Source: Nilaparvata lugens
Taxonomy: Eukaryota > Arthropoda > Insecta > Hemiptera > Delphacidae
DNA: 64,000 nucleotides
Direction of reading: 5' to 3'
Assembly: GCF_014356525.2 (NCBI RefSeq)
Contig: NC_052505.1
Location: forward strand, 46,959,969-47,023,968
Numbering within the stretch: position 1 is the stretch's first letter; each line of letters opens with the position of its first letter. The notes below the pieces were generated by a model. That model worked only from the letters and a program-made list of their open reading frames with translations, was not told the origin of the DNA and searched no databases. Below, in pieces: positions 48,500 to 59,453 of the stretch. The position numbers and the translations under genes were made by a program.

Positions 48500-50789
48500 A
48501 AGAAACCACATTTATATCAATACCTTCAGATTTATTGAATAGCTCATAGCTCGAGGCGTGAGTGAACACTACTTATTGAACACTTCTTCATATCTTCAAC
48601 ACTTTCAACTATGAAATTCAATTATTCAGATTTGTGAAGCAATTTCTTCCGTTTGATTCATTAATATTTTTGACTGTGAGAACCTTCGAAACAGTTTGAA
48701 TCCAGTTGCAATCTCAACATTCTTTGTTTTATCTTCAAACAGAAATTATACTATCAAAGTAAATTTGTCAAATGAGATCTGCAAAATATTCTTAAATGTA
48801 TATTTTTGCAAATTGCCTTCGTTACCAACTTATAGGCGCGAATAGATGGGCTTATTGTGGTGATACAACTTGTATTTGGGTGAAGGCTGTGTGTTCTGGT
48901 TCTGTTATTCTGGTGCGGTATTTGTTGGCAAGCGCCATAAACGGAGGCACAACGCACACCTTTGCCGAAAACAATTTAGACCCCAACTGCCCGCCATGGT
49001 AGGCTCACTACACAGGTCACATACAAACAAAACCCTTACATGCTGCCGCTGGCTTCTCGCATGTCGTTCACAAACATTTATGGAAAGACTTTCCCTAATC
49101 TTTGACTCGCCTCACTAAACACAGCAATAGTTTTTCTCTCACTGCGCCTACCCGCACATGCACACACACGCTTCATGACGATCATTTTCTTCTCGTTCAG
49201 CTCAGCTAGCTACGTTTATCATCAATTATGTCTCAATTTTCTCTTATCACGTGCTTACACTCTGGTATGGAATATAAACAGTGTTGATCTGTACAAAGAA
49301 GTCAAATATCCATTTTGGTCAGTTATAATTGGGATGTGGAAGAAATGCGATTCTTGGAAAATTGAATTGTATGCTTAGAAAAGAGATTCGAGTGAGAAGG
49401 ATGATAATACGATCGATAGAAAATTCACAAGGGTTGTGCAGAATTCTCAGAAAGCCGTTTTTTCATTGATTCTTGCATTTGGAACGAGATATGATCTGCT
49501 CGAACAAACATACCTAAAATTCCTTTGTGTTGTTCTCACGACTTTGGAGCCATTCGTTTAGGCCTATAACGTCCCCATCAGCACGATTCAGTTATATTAT
49601 TAAATGGGTCATCAATTCAACATATACGGTAATGAGAAAAAGTTTTTCAGAGCAATCCTCTCCCAAGTTAAAACGAGAAACAACAGCACACTTTTAAAAA
49701 TATCTTGTTCATTCGAGAAAAATGAATCATTTGAGATCATTAATTGCTGGAAAAGGACTGACTATGAATTGAGCAATGAATAATTTCAAGCAATTTCCGA
49801 ATAGATCATTAAGATAGATGTTCTGAGTTCAATGCTGATTAAAAGATTTTTCGCTCCATGCTGCATATCTTTTAGGATAGAATAACCATGATTGTAATGA
49901 TACGATCGTCTCTACCCTTGCTGTAGAAACCATTTCCATATCGACAAACTTGAAGTGACAACCACTTATAAAGTGTTTCAGATCTATCTTGGAGTAATAA
50001 TAATTTTAAAATATGGTGAGATAATGTTCATCACTCACAACTGACCTGCGAGTGATAGCACGACACTTTTGTCATTAAGAACTTGAAGTAACATGCTGCT
50101 TCTCAGAAAAAAACGTTTGAAAAATAATAATATTTTGAGCGCAAAAAGTGCACGAAAGTGTGTATTAACACTTGGATGGATTATTAGTGCCGTGAGGAGG
50201 AGTTTGGAGGAGTGAGAAGGAGTAAGCGAGCCGATGTTTATGAGTGGAACGTGGAACCTGCACAGTTAGGCGGACCATTAAGGGTTGCGAAGGATGCCGT
50301 GTATATGGAACGATATTTCACAGCCAGTGTCTTTACTGTAGCAAGTCTATATTAGTTTTAGCTCAAGGCATCAGAAATGTTATCTTCATGCATGGAAAGC
50401 GACCCATATTACTTCCGCCACACTCCGCGTGAGCATTATACACCCTAATCACCAACATCATCATCACCGCCATCATCATCATCATCACCATCCTCTCTAC
50501 GATGCTCTTCTCACTAACTGTCCAAAGTGTAAGAAAAAACTCGAAATTTTCGCTGACAAAAAGTTCTCAACTTTTCGACGATAAAAAGCGCTTCGTGTGT
50601 GCGACAATCGCGATATCATGCAATGCAAATGTAGGCCACTACCTCTCAGGGGAAAGTTCTAACAGAGCGCCCCGGGATTGTGGTGTAGTGTGTAAGTGGA
50701 TGGTGCTACTTCAAGTGTTTTAAGCATAACATAATAGCGGATTGCGAAAATATCAGATTGAAAGAGTGAAGACATATCATCAATTGAAA
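48500..50789. other. Non-coding, several GC-richer patches
   Basis: Patches at 48850-49150 and 50200-50440 have more G and C than their surroundings and short open frames, but no recognisable domains. A (CAT)n-like run occurs at 50455-50493. Confidence 0.35.
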
Positions 50790-50829
50790 ATGCGTCAAGT
50801 TACATTGGGAATTTGGGCTATGTTTGTTG
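50790..50829 (+). CDS. Weak candidate first coding exon (signal-peptide-like)
   Basis: An ATG at 50790 in good context (GAAAATG) opens a frame of 13 codons (MRQVTLGIWAMFV) that ends at a possible donor, TTG|GTAGGAAA. The residues are hydrophobic like the start of a signal peptide, and GC-richer sequence lies upstream (50590-50700). The donor is a moderate match only and no downstream exon is seen, so this remains a suggestion. Confidence 0.25.
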
Positions 50830-51929
50830 GTAGGAAATCATTTACTACATGTATTCCAATAATAATTATAGTTCCGATACTACTTGATGCTCATCAATAG
50901 TATTCTGAATTTTTCTATTCTTCATTCAATGCAAATCATGTAAGTTATCTAATTTATCCCCTGACCGCACTGTACTCTACGCCAGCAAATAAATAATTGA
51001 GATCAAGGATCAAAATAATAGAATTAATGTGAGATTCATGAACAAAAACAGCGTAATAGATAATCGGGAAAAATATGTTTTAAACTCCGATGAGATTTGT
51101 TGATGTGCTCAAAAAATGGTTTTAGCTATTCTGCAGTCTCTTATTCATTGACTCAACAATGATCCATTCTGATTCAGCCAATGTACTGTATCCATTGTAC
51201 AAAGCCTTTTTTCATGCCGAGTTCTATATGGGAGGTAGTTAATCTTCTATTGGATTATTGGTTTTTATTTTTGATCGTGTTTTTCATTAGTAAACATGAA
51301 CCTCACTCAGTAGTTGCACGATCCGAGTCCAGTGAATTTGAGAAATGAATGCTTTGTTTAGTTTCTCACACCCAGAGTAATCACCAAACTATAACTGCTA
51401 GTAGTTAATGTTTCGCTTGCCAAGTGCAAGCGCTCGCTTGTACTGAGCTAACTTCCCAAGGAAACCGCTTCAACTTTCTATGTTTTGATAATTAAAACTG
51501 TCATGGCACCTGATATACGATTCAGGTCATGAATTCAACTCGGCACAAATTCATAACTTTTGACAATAAAATGTCATTCTTCATAATTTATTAACCGAAT
51601 TTGCATTGTTCCATAGTGCATCACACTCGTGTCGGGCTGGCACTGGAGGGTCTGTCACTCACACCATGTGCACCTTGTGCAAATAGAATGGAAAAATGGA
51701 AAATCGCCATCCAAGATCACCAATTAGACATGTTGGTTGCCATGGCAAAATTGTAACGAGCTATAAATTTTCGGCTTTAAATTTATTGTCTAAATTCAAT
51801 ATTTCTAAATTTGACTTAGTGGTTTTGTGTATTGTTTCGGTTTTGTATATGTTTGGACTTTTTAACATCAAATTGAACTTTATTCCGAAGTGAATAGTGT
51901 AAATTTAAAGTATTGTGCTCACTATAACC
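50830..51929. other. Non-coding DNA
   Basis: No supported feature. Confidence 0.4.
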
Positions 51930-52036
51930 TTAGTGTCAGGTTTCCCATTAGGGAACTTTGGACTATATACGGCGAGGTGGAACTACCCTTGGGTCTCCCC
52001 ACCATTCAAAGCCATACGCTAATAATAATAATAATA

Positions 52037-52074
<38 letters not shown>
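51930..52074 (+). mobile_element. LINE 3' end with (AAT)n tail
   Basis: About 90 bp of GC-richer sequence holding the inverted pair GGTGG / CCACC (around 51977-52003) is followed by CATACGCT and a 54-bp (AAT)n run at 52021-52074. A structured 3' end plus a (TAA)n tail is typical of some insect non-LTR retrotransposons. No coding part remains. Confidence 0.5.
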
Positions 52075-52784
52075 TTGATGAAATTATTTTTGATCTATAT
52101 GTATCCACAAAACCATTTCAACTGATTAGGGATTAATCCCATTGATAATGTTGAGAACCACATATCATTCTATTATTTTGGATTATTCATACTCTCAATG
52201 TCATCAATTCAGATATATCAAGTCTCAAGTGAGAGCCTTTTCTTTGATTTCTTCGTAGTGGATCAATCAAAACGAATTTTTTTTCCAAACAAAAAATATC
52301 AAAGACTAGTGAAGTCCTTGTGTGATCTGGAAAAAGAATGGATCTCCCATAGCAAATATTATTTCTGTAGAATGTGGTACAATCAATAATTTATGTGAAA
52401 GTGATTTCAAATGTTGAAAATTTTCCTCAAGTCCCAGTTCAATTCATGCTTCACATAGTTTTGCTTAACCGGAAATTCTCCCAGAAAAATACGTGAATTC
52501 CTGAAACAATAATTATGATTAGTAAAGGTTTGAAAGAGAACGTTGACAACAAATAAGGCGAAACCTCTTACTTTGATAACAGAGTAGACAAGTTGATAAG
52601 GAGTAATCGTAAGCATGAGACAATAACAATTATCTTCTTCAAACGACTGAAGGTTAATATTACTATGGGATGTGGAAAACATTATTTGGTGAAGATTCAC
52701 CATACAGTACGTGATATGAGCATCAATCCAAGAATGATAAGTTTTCTTAAAATCAAATGTGGGTCTTAAACTGAGCTGTAAAAT
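52075..52784. other. Non-coding flank of the LTR element
   Basis: No supported feature. Confidence 0.4.
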
Positions 52785-53282
52785 AAGTTGTCACGATGTA
52801 TATCGTAACTAGAGAAAGGCATTGAATTTAGGGCTCATTTATTCGACGCTCGGCTATCTTTCATAGAATCTGAGGGGTCAACGTTCAAGCCAGCCACTGG
52901 CCTACCGCTCAGCGTTGCTGCGCATCCTCTCTCCCCTCCCTCTCGGTCACTGAGGGAGGCTCGAAAAAGGCCAGCAAGAGGCAGTCGGGTTCGGAGAGCC
53001 AAGTCGAGCGGTCGAGAGAGGTGAGAAGGAAGCAGCGAGCAGCTAGCAACGTCACAGTACACCCGTACTACGTGAACTCCGATTTCTTCAGCTACCGGGA
53101 GTTGTGTCGAGGCTAAAGTTGATTAGCCTCTCACACAGTGAACTCCACTGCTCTACACTCGTTTGGGGCGAGTGTTAAACGACACTTAACCTGTTTGGAC
53201 GACGGGTTGCCAGTTTCGACCAACGACAACACGTCAGGTTTGGTCGAAACCTGACTCCCCATTGGTAGGCCACCAGTGGGGC

Positions 53283-53650
53283 ATCGAGGCGAGATAGGAC
53301 ATCCAGAAAGGTCAGGAAAGACCTTTCCCGCAACTCCGCGGACGATCCGGACCCCAGGAGGACAGCTAGTGCCCGGCCAGTAGGACTTAGGAAAGTCCAG
53401 AGTGCTGGCCGCCGCAGCGCACCGGTCCAGTGCGGGATCGCAAGAGGACGTCTGGGAAGGCCAGGAAAAGCCTTTCCCGCAACTCCGCGGACGATCCGGA
53501 CCCCAGGAGGACAGCTGGTGCCCGGCAAGTAGGACTTAGGAAAGTCCAGAGCGCGAGCCGCCGCAGCGCACTAATCCAGTGCGGGATCGCAAGAGGACGT
53601 CTGGGAAGGCCAGGGAAGGCCTTTACCAGAGCTCCGCAACCAACCCGGAC
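53283..53650 (+). repeat. 149-bp tandem repeat in 5' LTR, 3 units
   Basis: The marker GCGGGATCG occurs at 53432 and 53581, with a diverged first unit before it. Each unit contains CGCAC, seven bases, then GTGCG, a short hairpin. The length is not a multiple of three, so the open frames across it are not coding. Confidence 0.9.
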
Positions 53651-53764
53651 CCCGGGAAGACACCCGGTGCCCGAGGACTAAGACTTAGTCCCGACACGAA
53701 GCCCTTTCTCACGACTAACACCGCAAGGTTCCTGTTCCCTTCTTTCCGCGACCAACCCTGTTTG

Positions 53765-53782
53765 GCAGTGCGAAAGCACGGC
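53765..53782 (+). other. Single GNRA-hairpin 18-mer in the 5' LTR
   Basis: GCAGTGCGAAAGCACGGC, identical to the commonest unit of the array at 59454-61612. Stem GTGC/GCAC with GAAA loop, then an A/G mismatch and GC/GC outer pairs. The 3' LTR carries the same 18-mer at 63597-63614. Confidence 0.9.
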
Positions 53783-53991
53783 CCCTCTTTCCTAAAAGAG
53801 GGAAACATTTCTCCAAAGCACTCAAAACCCTGTTTCAACCCCCAACCCGAACGAGGGTGGTTGACGGACGCCCCACCAAGACTCCCGTCCCCTGCCGCGG
53901 CCCTCCCCAGTCGCCGACTGAGTTTAGCCGGCCCAGAGCGACACTGGGAACTCTGATAGAGAAAGGTGTGGGCAAAAATCTACTCAGAAGA

Positions 53992-54012
53992 TTGGCACAC
54001 GAACGTGGGGCC
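53992..54012 (+). promoter_or_regulatory. Probable primer-binding site
   Basis: TGGCACACGAACGTGGGGC starts three or four bases after the 5' LTR. The second half (AACGTGGGGC) matches the sequence complementary to the 3' part of tRNA-Lys; the first half departs from it. This is the expected position for the tRNA primer of minus-strand synthesis. Confidence 0.55.
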
Positions 54013-54036
54013 CAAGGCAGGAGGAGTAAAGCAGCA

Positions 54037-56652
54037 ATGAGTGCAGAAGAGAAATGTAATCGCGCCGGAGAAGACCAGGAGGCGCGAGAGGATAACAGCG
54101 ATCCAGGAGTGTCCTGGATTTACAAACTCCACCGGAATGAAGCAGTGGATCTAGCAGCATCAGCAGGGCTACCTACAACAGGTACCATGGCAGAGCTCAG
54201 GAGAGCTCTTGTCGAAAACCACCGGAGGACAATGGTGGAGGCCGCCGGTCTAAACAGGATCGGTGGCGGAGCTGGCACAGGTCAGGAAGAGGAAGGAGCT
54301 GCAGCTTTGTGGCCACCAGTCGCGGAGGCCACTGCATGTTCCAGACTGGAAGAAATACCCAAGGAGACGTCTCCAGAGTTTGATGGAGACTCCAGCAACT
54401 CCTGGGTGTACAGAGTGCACGATCAAGGCTTGATTGATCTACTACTCGACTCAGTGCTGACAGATAGCACAAGTACGAGCCTGAGGAGGGCTCTACTGGA
54501 GCAACGACAGCGGATTGTTGCGATGCTCCCCGTTCTGGATAATGGGGAGGAGGCGCTTCGTCGAAGAGCGCGAAGGCCAGCACCAGTTAGCGAGGAGGCA
54601 GAGCCTGCACTGGTGAGGCCGGAGATGCCGGAGAGGCATAATAACATGCCTAGGCATGTGTTGAGGTCACCTACCAGGTCAGCGGTGCCTGCTACATCCT
54701 GTATGGACCCGGGTGCCGTGTGTGACAAGGTTCGAGGGTGGCGGCTCTCATATGATGGGAGTGGAGATGCTCCAAGTTTTATGGAGCGGCTCGAGGAGCT
54801 GCAACAAGCATATGGCTTGTCTGGCAGACAGTTATTTCCAGCGCTACCTGAAATGTTAGCGGGGAAATGTTCCTTATGGATGAGGAATAGGAGAGAACAG
54901 TGGAGACACTGGGACGATTTCCTGAGAGACTTTCGGTCTCGTTACTATCCACCTACTTATGTGGAGGATCTTGAGAATGAAATTCTCGACAGGCGGCAGA
55001 AAGAAGGCGAGCTCATAGACGACTATGTTGAGGAGCTGCTAACGCTGATGAGGAGAAGAGGTGGTTTTTCAGAGAGTAGCCAGGTACAGAGATTGTACAA
55101 AAATCTTTTACCACGCTACAAGCTCTACATCAGGGAGGCTGAAGTGTACACCACCGACGACTTGCTACACTTAGCGAGGCAATATGAACGAATTAAATTC
55201 GAGGAGAAGAGTGCTCAACAGAGACAACGAGCTGTGAAGCAGGAGGAGGTGAGGAAGCAGACCAAGCCTCGACAGGAGACGACTACTACACAGCGCCGGA
55301 GTGAACAACCTCCAGAAGGCCCCGTGTGTTGGCAGTGCAAGAAGGTGGGACACTGGAGATCAGAGTGTCCGGAGGTTTCACTCTGCTCAAAGTGCGGGAA
55401 GCCACGACCAAATTGTTCCTGTGAGAGAGAGCAGAAGAAGACTTCTGATAAAACAGCTGGGGTTAAAACAAGGCTTCAAATCCAGCTAGAGCCAGAGCTC
55501 CAGGATGACAACCGTCTTTTCACTACAGTGGAAATAGGAAGCAGACAGTATAGTGCTCTTCTCGACACAGGAGCAGAGTCCAACTATATTAGCTCTAAAG
55601 CTTTTAATAGTTTGGAAGCAGTGGAACGAGAGCCTGTGCAGCGCGGCGCTGTTATGGCTAACGGAGCGGCTGCACGACTGCGAGGTGGTGTTATAACCAA
55701 CCTGAAAATTGGCAGAATATCCCTATCAACAACACTCACAATAATGGATGGGCTTTCTCCAGATATTCTGCTTGGTATGGAGTTTCTCCGTGAGCACCGG
55801 GTGAAAATAGACCCCTATTCCCGGTCAGTGGAATGGGATCCTCATCTCGTCAAAAAGCACATTGGAGACGATATTTCCACTCCAAAAGTGGGAAAAGGAG
55901 CTGTCAACTCGAGGCTGGCTACTGTTAAAACCCAGCCTGACATAGGGAGGTCAAGGAAGCCACCTGGAATTATTCCTGTGAAGAAGCAGGAGAAGAAGAA
56001 ATTTCCTCAAGTCCAGAAACACGTAGGAGCCGTGTGGAAGACTGGAAAAGAGGAATTTCTTTCTCAGAAAATTTCTCCAGCCCGTGGAAAGTTCATTTGC
56101 TGGCACTGTAAACGAGCTGGGCACTGGAGGTTCAACTGTCCGGAAAAGCTGTACCGGAGGCGGAAGAAGGAGGATAATTTTCAGCAAGGAGCTGGAGATA
56201 ATCGTCGAGCAGTGCAGTCTAGAAGACTGCCGGTGCTGGAAACTACACTCAAAGTAGTTTCAGATATTGGAGACAAGAATTATAATGCCAACCGGTATTA
56301 TAATTGGAAAAGGAGGACAAGGAAGGTGAATTCTGGACAGCTAGTCTACAGGAAGGAGTGTCACCTGTCCTCGGGTGCTAATCAGCTTGCCGCGAAGTTA
56401 GCGCCGGAATTTTCTGGCCCATATGAGGTCGAGGAAATGTTGAGTGCCGGTAAGAGGTTTACTGTGCACGAGAAGGGCACCAAGCTCCAGCCACACCTGC
56501 CCGAAGATGAGGAAGAGGATGGTGATGGAGCAGTTGCGGAAAAGGTGGACGGAATTCGAGCGGATGGACAGCAGGAGGCCGAGCGAGTCTATAGAGGGTC
56601 GCTGCCTATCCGGAGGATGGGATACCAGAGAGGTGTCACGCGCCGCCAATAA
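54037..56652 (+). CDS. Gag-protease-integrase-tail fusion polyprotein lacking RT
   Basis: An 871-codon ORF from ATG 54037, the first ATG after the PBS; the same frame is open into the LTR but has no better start. The Gag core spans roughly residues 249-385 (MERLEELQQAY to the ARQYERIKF segment). A first CCHC knuckle is at C431-C434-H439-C444, followed by a Cys-rich CSKCGKPRPNCSC. The aspartic protease has catalytic D510-T-G-A and the second hydrophobic-Gly motif near 577-583 (ILLGMEF). A second CCHC knuckle is at C688-C691-H696-C701. The C-terminus (around 730-815) resembles the integrase C-terminal GPY/F module (GPYEV at 794-798). RT, RNase H and the integrase catalytic core are absent, and the frame is intact across the presumed deletion. 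It could assemble particles and cut itself but cannot copy RNA. Confidence 0.88.
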   Translation: MSAEEKCNRAGEDQEAREDNSDPGVSWIYKLHRNEAVDLAASAGLPTTGTMAELRRALVENHRRTMVEAAGLNRIGGGAGTGQEEEGAAALWPPVAEATACSRLEEIPKETSPEFDGDSSNSWVYRVHDQGLIDLLLDSVLTDSTSTSLRRALLEQRQRIVAMLPVLDNGEEALRRRARRPAPVSEEAEPALVRPEMPERHNNMPRHVLRSPTRSAVPATSCMDPGAVCDKVRGWRLSYDGSGDAPSFMERLEELQQAYGLSGRQLFPALPEMLAGKCSLWMRNRREQWRHWDDFLRDFRSRYYPPTYVEDLENEILDRRQKEGELIDDYVEELLTLMRRRGGFSESSQVQRLYKNLLPRYKLYIREAEVYTTDDLLHLARQYERIKFEEKSAQQRQRAVKQEEVRKQTKPRQETTTTQRRSEQPPEGPVCWQCKKVGHWRSECPEVSLCSKCGKPRPNCSCEREQKKTSDKTAGVKTRLQIQLEPELQDDNRLFTTVEIGSRQYSALLDTGAESNYISSKAFNSLEAVEREPVQRGAVMANGAAARLRGGVITNLKIGRISLSTTLTIMDGLSPDILLGMEFLREHRVKIDPYSRSVEWDPHLVKKHIGDDISTPKVGKGAVNSRLATVKTQPDIGRSRKPPGIIPVKKQEKKKFPQVQKHVGAVWKTGKEEFLSQKISPARGKFICWHCKRAGHWRFNCPEKLYRRRKKEDNFQQGAGDNRRAVQSRRLPVLETTLKVVSDIGDKNYNANRYYNWKRRTRKVNSGQLVYRKECHLSSGANQLAAKLAPEFSGPYEVEEMLSAGKRFTVHEKGTKLQPHLPEDEEEDGDGAVAEKVDGIRADGQQEAERVYRGSLPIRRMGYQRGVTRRQ

Positions 56653-57853
56653 GGAGGTAAGAGGCGAGAAGGGGTGAATATCATAGAGTTCAATCATATC
56701 ACAGCTTTAGAGCTATTTTTGATTCATAAATTATCCCATTTAAAATGAGGAAATTAAATTTTGTTGTCAAAGACAAAATTGCATAGAAATTGAAGAAAAT
56801 TAATTCAGAATTATTAGCACGAATTTATTAGCCGAATTTTGAAAATTAATAGCATTAGCACGATTCCGAAAATAATGAAAATATTAAAAGACTGACATAT
56901 TATTGTTATTGAAAGAAATTGGTCAATAGTTTATTAAAAGGAAACAGCATATTCCGTTTAATTTTTCTCATAAAATAGAGTTCTACTTAAACTAAATGGC
57001 AACTCAACCATTACAGTTTAATTAATATAATCAGTCATAAAGCACTGGCTGAATTAAATGGAAAAAAATTATTATTGACAAATTAATGCGTTTCTTTTGA
57101 TCTGAAGGCAATCCCAATAATTTCAGATTGAAATTTATTTACAATATTAAGATGTGACCAAGCAAGGATAATCAAGAAAATTTTCTACAGTCTATGACTA
57201 GTTAATAACAGCTAAAATCGATTCCAACTAGACTAAATTTTCTTGATCGGTATATTACCGATATTGTTGTAACCAGGTACAGGTTAACAAACAAAACTTG
57301 CAGTAGCTTGTTTTCTACTTGCCATAAATAGTTGATGGCGAAATGAGTGGATAGAGAATATTAGAAAATATTATAGATCAGTATGATCCGAATAATATTT
57401 TAACCATGAGGTAATGGTTATAATAATTGAAATCATTTAATGAAGCTGGTGGTAATTGCTTTAATCCGTGTAAAGTGTTACGATGCAGTTAATTAACAGA
57501 CGTTATTATACTGTGGGATAAAAGTGAATTACGTTGCAATTAATTATTCATGTGGAATGAATAAATTGCGTTTGATTGTGAGTCGAGATGTACTACAATC
57601 GGGGGTTATTAGCTTCAGATTATGATTAAATTTTCTAATATTTCACTTGAAAATAAAGTCGGAGGACTTACTATAAATTGGAATAAAATAATTATTATTT
57701 CAATTGGAATTAATTCTATGTTGGATCGAAAAGTTGTTTGTGCTGTGCTGTGCAGATAAGATAAACATTATCTCAACTGGCTAACTGCTATCGCCAAGCT
57801 TCTAGTCTGTAGAAGAGAATTACTTCTCCTTTTCAATAACAATTTATAAAATA
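56653..57853. other. AT-rich 3' non-coding region of the LTR element
   Basis: Stops occur in all frames. A good 5' splice-site match (GAG|GTAAGA) lies at 56656/56657, four bases after the stop codon. Otherwise I see no pol-like sequence. Confidence 0.6.
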
Positions 57854-59075
57854 GAATTCATGTGAATTCTAGTTTTTCCAGATATTCTACTGTTATTGAG
57901 TCAGTCTGTGTTTGATCGTGCTATTGTTAGTTTGGAATTAGATCACGTCTCGAGAGTGAATCTAATTTTTACTCAGCCTACCATCATGAGTTTATTGACG
58001 GTGCATTAATTCATTCAATTATTACTTTTTGTGCTGATTGTTGTGATTATTTTTCGGAAAATCAATATTTACTGAGTGTGAATTAATTAACAGCTGTTGT
58101 GTCATTATACACGCCTTGTGTGAATAATTACTTTGAAAAAGTAAATTAAGATTTATTTCGGGGTGAAATAAGTCTTGAAGTGAGAAAGAGAGATTGAGCA
58201 ATAAATGTTCACTGATTGTGAATTAATTAGCAGATGTTATCTGTTATAATAAACACACTGTCATTTATATCCAATGGATGGTTACTTTGCATAAGTAAAT
58301 CATGTGATTGATTTCATTATTGAAATGAACAGTGAGAAGTGGAATATTGAGTTGAAATTTATAGTTTCGATTTTATTATTGTGATATAGTGAGAAGGCTG
58401 TAATCCTCATAACAGATCGAAAATGAATTATTATTTCGACCACATTTAATTGTGATATAAAATAGAATTCATGTGAATTCTAGTTTTTCCAGATATTCTA
58501 CTGTTATTGAGTCAGTCTGTGTTTGATCGTGCTATTGTTAGTTTGGAATTAGATCACGTCTCGAGAGTGAATCTAATTTTTACTCAGCCTACCATCATGA
58601 GTTTATTGACGGTGCATTAATTCATTCAATTATTACTATTTGTGCTGATTGTTGTGATTATTTTTCGGAAAATCAATATTTACTGAGTGTGAATTAATTA
58701 ACAGCTGTTGTGTCATTATACACGCCTTGTGTGAATAATTACTTTGAAAAAGTAAATTAAGATTTATTTCGGGGTGAAATAAGTCTTGAAGTGAGAAAGA
58801 GAGATTGAGCAATAAATGTTCACTGATTGTGAATTAATTAGCAGATGTTATCTGTTATAATAAACACACTGTCATTTATATCCAATGGATGGTTACTTTG
58901 CATAAGTAAATCATGTGATTGATTTCATTATTGAAATGAACAGTGAGAAGTGGAATATTGAGTTGAAATTTATAGTTTCGATTTTATTATTGTGATATAG
59001 TGAGAAGGCTGAGATCCTCATAACAGATCGAAAATGAATTATTATTTCGACCACATTTAATTGTGATATAAAATC
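57854..59075 (+). repeat. 611-bp tandem duplication
   Basis: Unit 1 is 57854-58464 and unit 2 is 58465 to about 59075, each starting GAATTCATGTGAATTCTAG. They are nearly identical; differences I see include T/A near 58026/58637 and TAA/AGA near 58401/59011. Confidence 0.93.
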
Positions 59076-59342
59076 GAAATATGTGGTGTAACATCACAAC
59101 TAGTGGCTTCATGTCAACCATATAATTCAGTATTCCTCATCATATTATCATCTCTCATATTTTATTGTGAACAATAAGTTGCTGATACACTGAACTAACT
59201 GAGAGTATCCATCACTCTGACACTTGGTAATTTTCCTGGACTCCAATTCACCTCTATCAACTTCTGCCTCCTGTGAAGTGGTACATTGTTGTGTATCACG
59301 TTTCTTCTTGAGGATGGGGACTGCAACTTGAGTCTACTTCCT

Positions 59343-59453
59343 CGACGAGCTCCTGGAATTATTGGAGCTGTATCTCAGCTGACTATTGCTGAGACCACGA
59401 CGAGTTCCTGGTCGTGTTGGAGATTCATCCCAGCTGTCTGATGCTGGAAGTTA
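59343..59453 (+). repeat. Imperfect ~55-bp tandem pair before the hairpin array
   Basis: Two units start CGACGAGCTCCTGG and CGACGAGTTCCTGG and end GCTGAGA / GCTGGAA. They lie directly upstream of the first hairpin. Confidence 0.7.

Larger units (their letters stand above)
52789..53988 (+). repeat. 5' LTR (1200 bp)
   Basis: Begins TGTCACGATG and ends CTACTCAGA, by comparison with the second copy. It contains three units of a 149-bp tandem repeat (about 53283-53650), then a conserved 3' part with one GCAGTGCGAAAGCACGGC hairpin at 53765-53782. The boundaries are fixed by where the two copies diverge and by the AAGT duplication. The 3' end is GA and not the usual CA. Confidence 0.92.

Noticed and set aside
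52835..53062. Minus-strand open frame repeated in both LTRs (also 61924-62151)
   Set aside because: It is duplicated only because it lies in the LTR. No domain resemblance and antisense to the element.
53175..53681. Open frames on both strands within the 149-bp LTR repeats (also 62518-63513)
   Set aside because: The unit length is not a multiple of three and the frames merely reflect GC-rich repeats inside an LTR.
53857..54036. Upstream in-frame extension of the gag ORF into the LTR
   Set aside because: The extended start is a GTG within the LTR, before the PBS. ATG 54037 is the first plausible eukaryotic start after the PBS.
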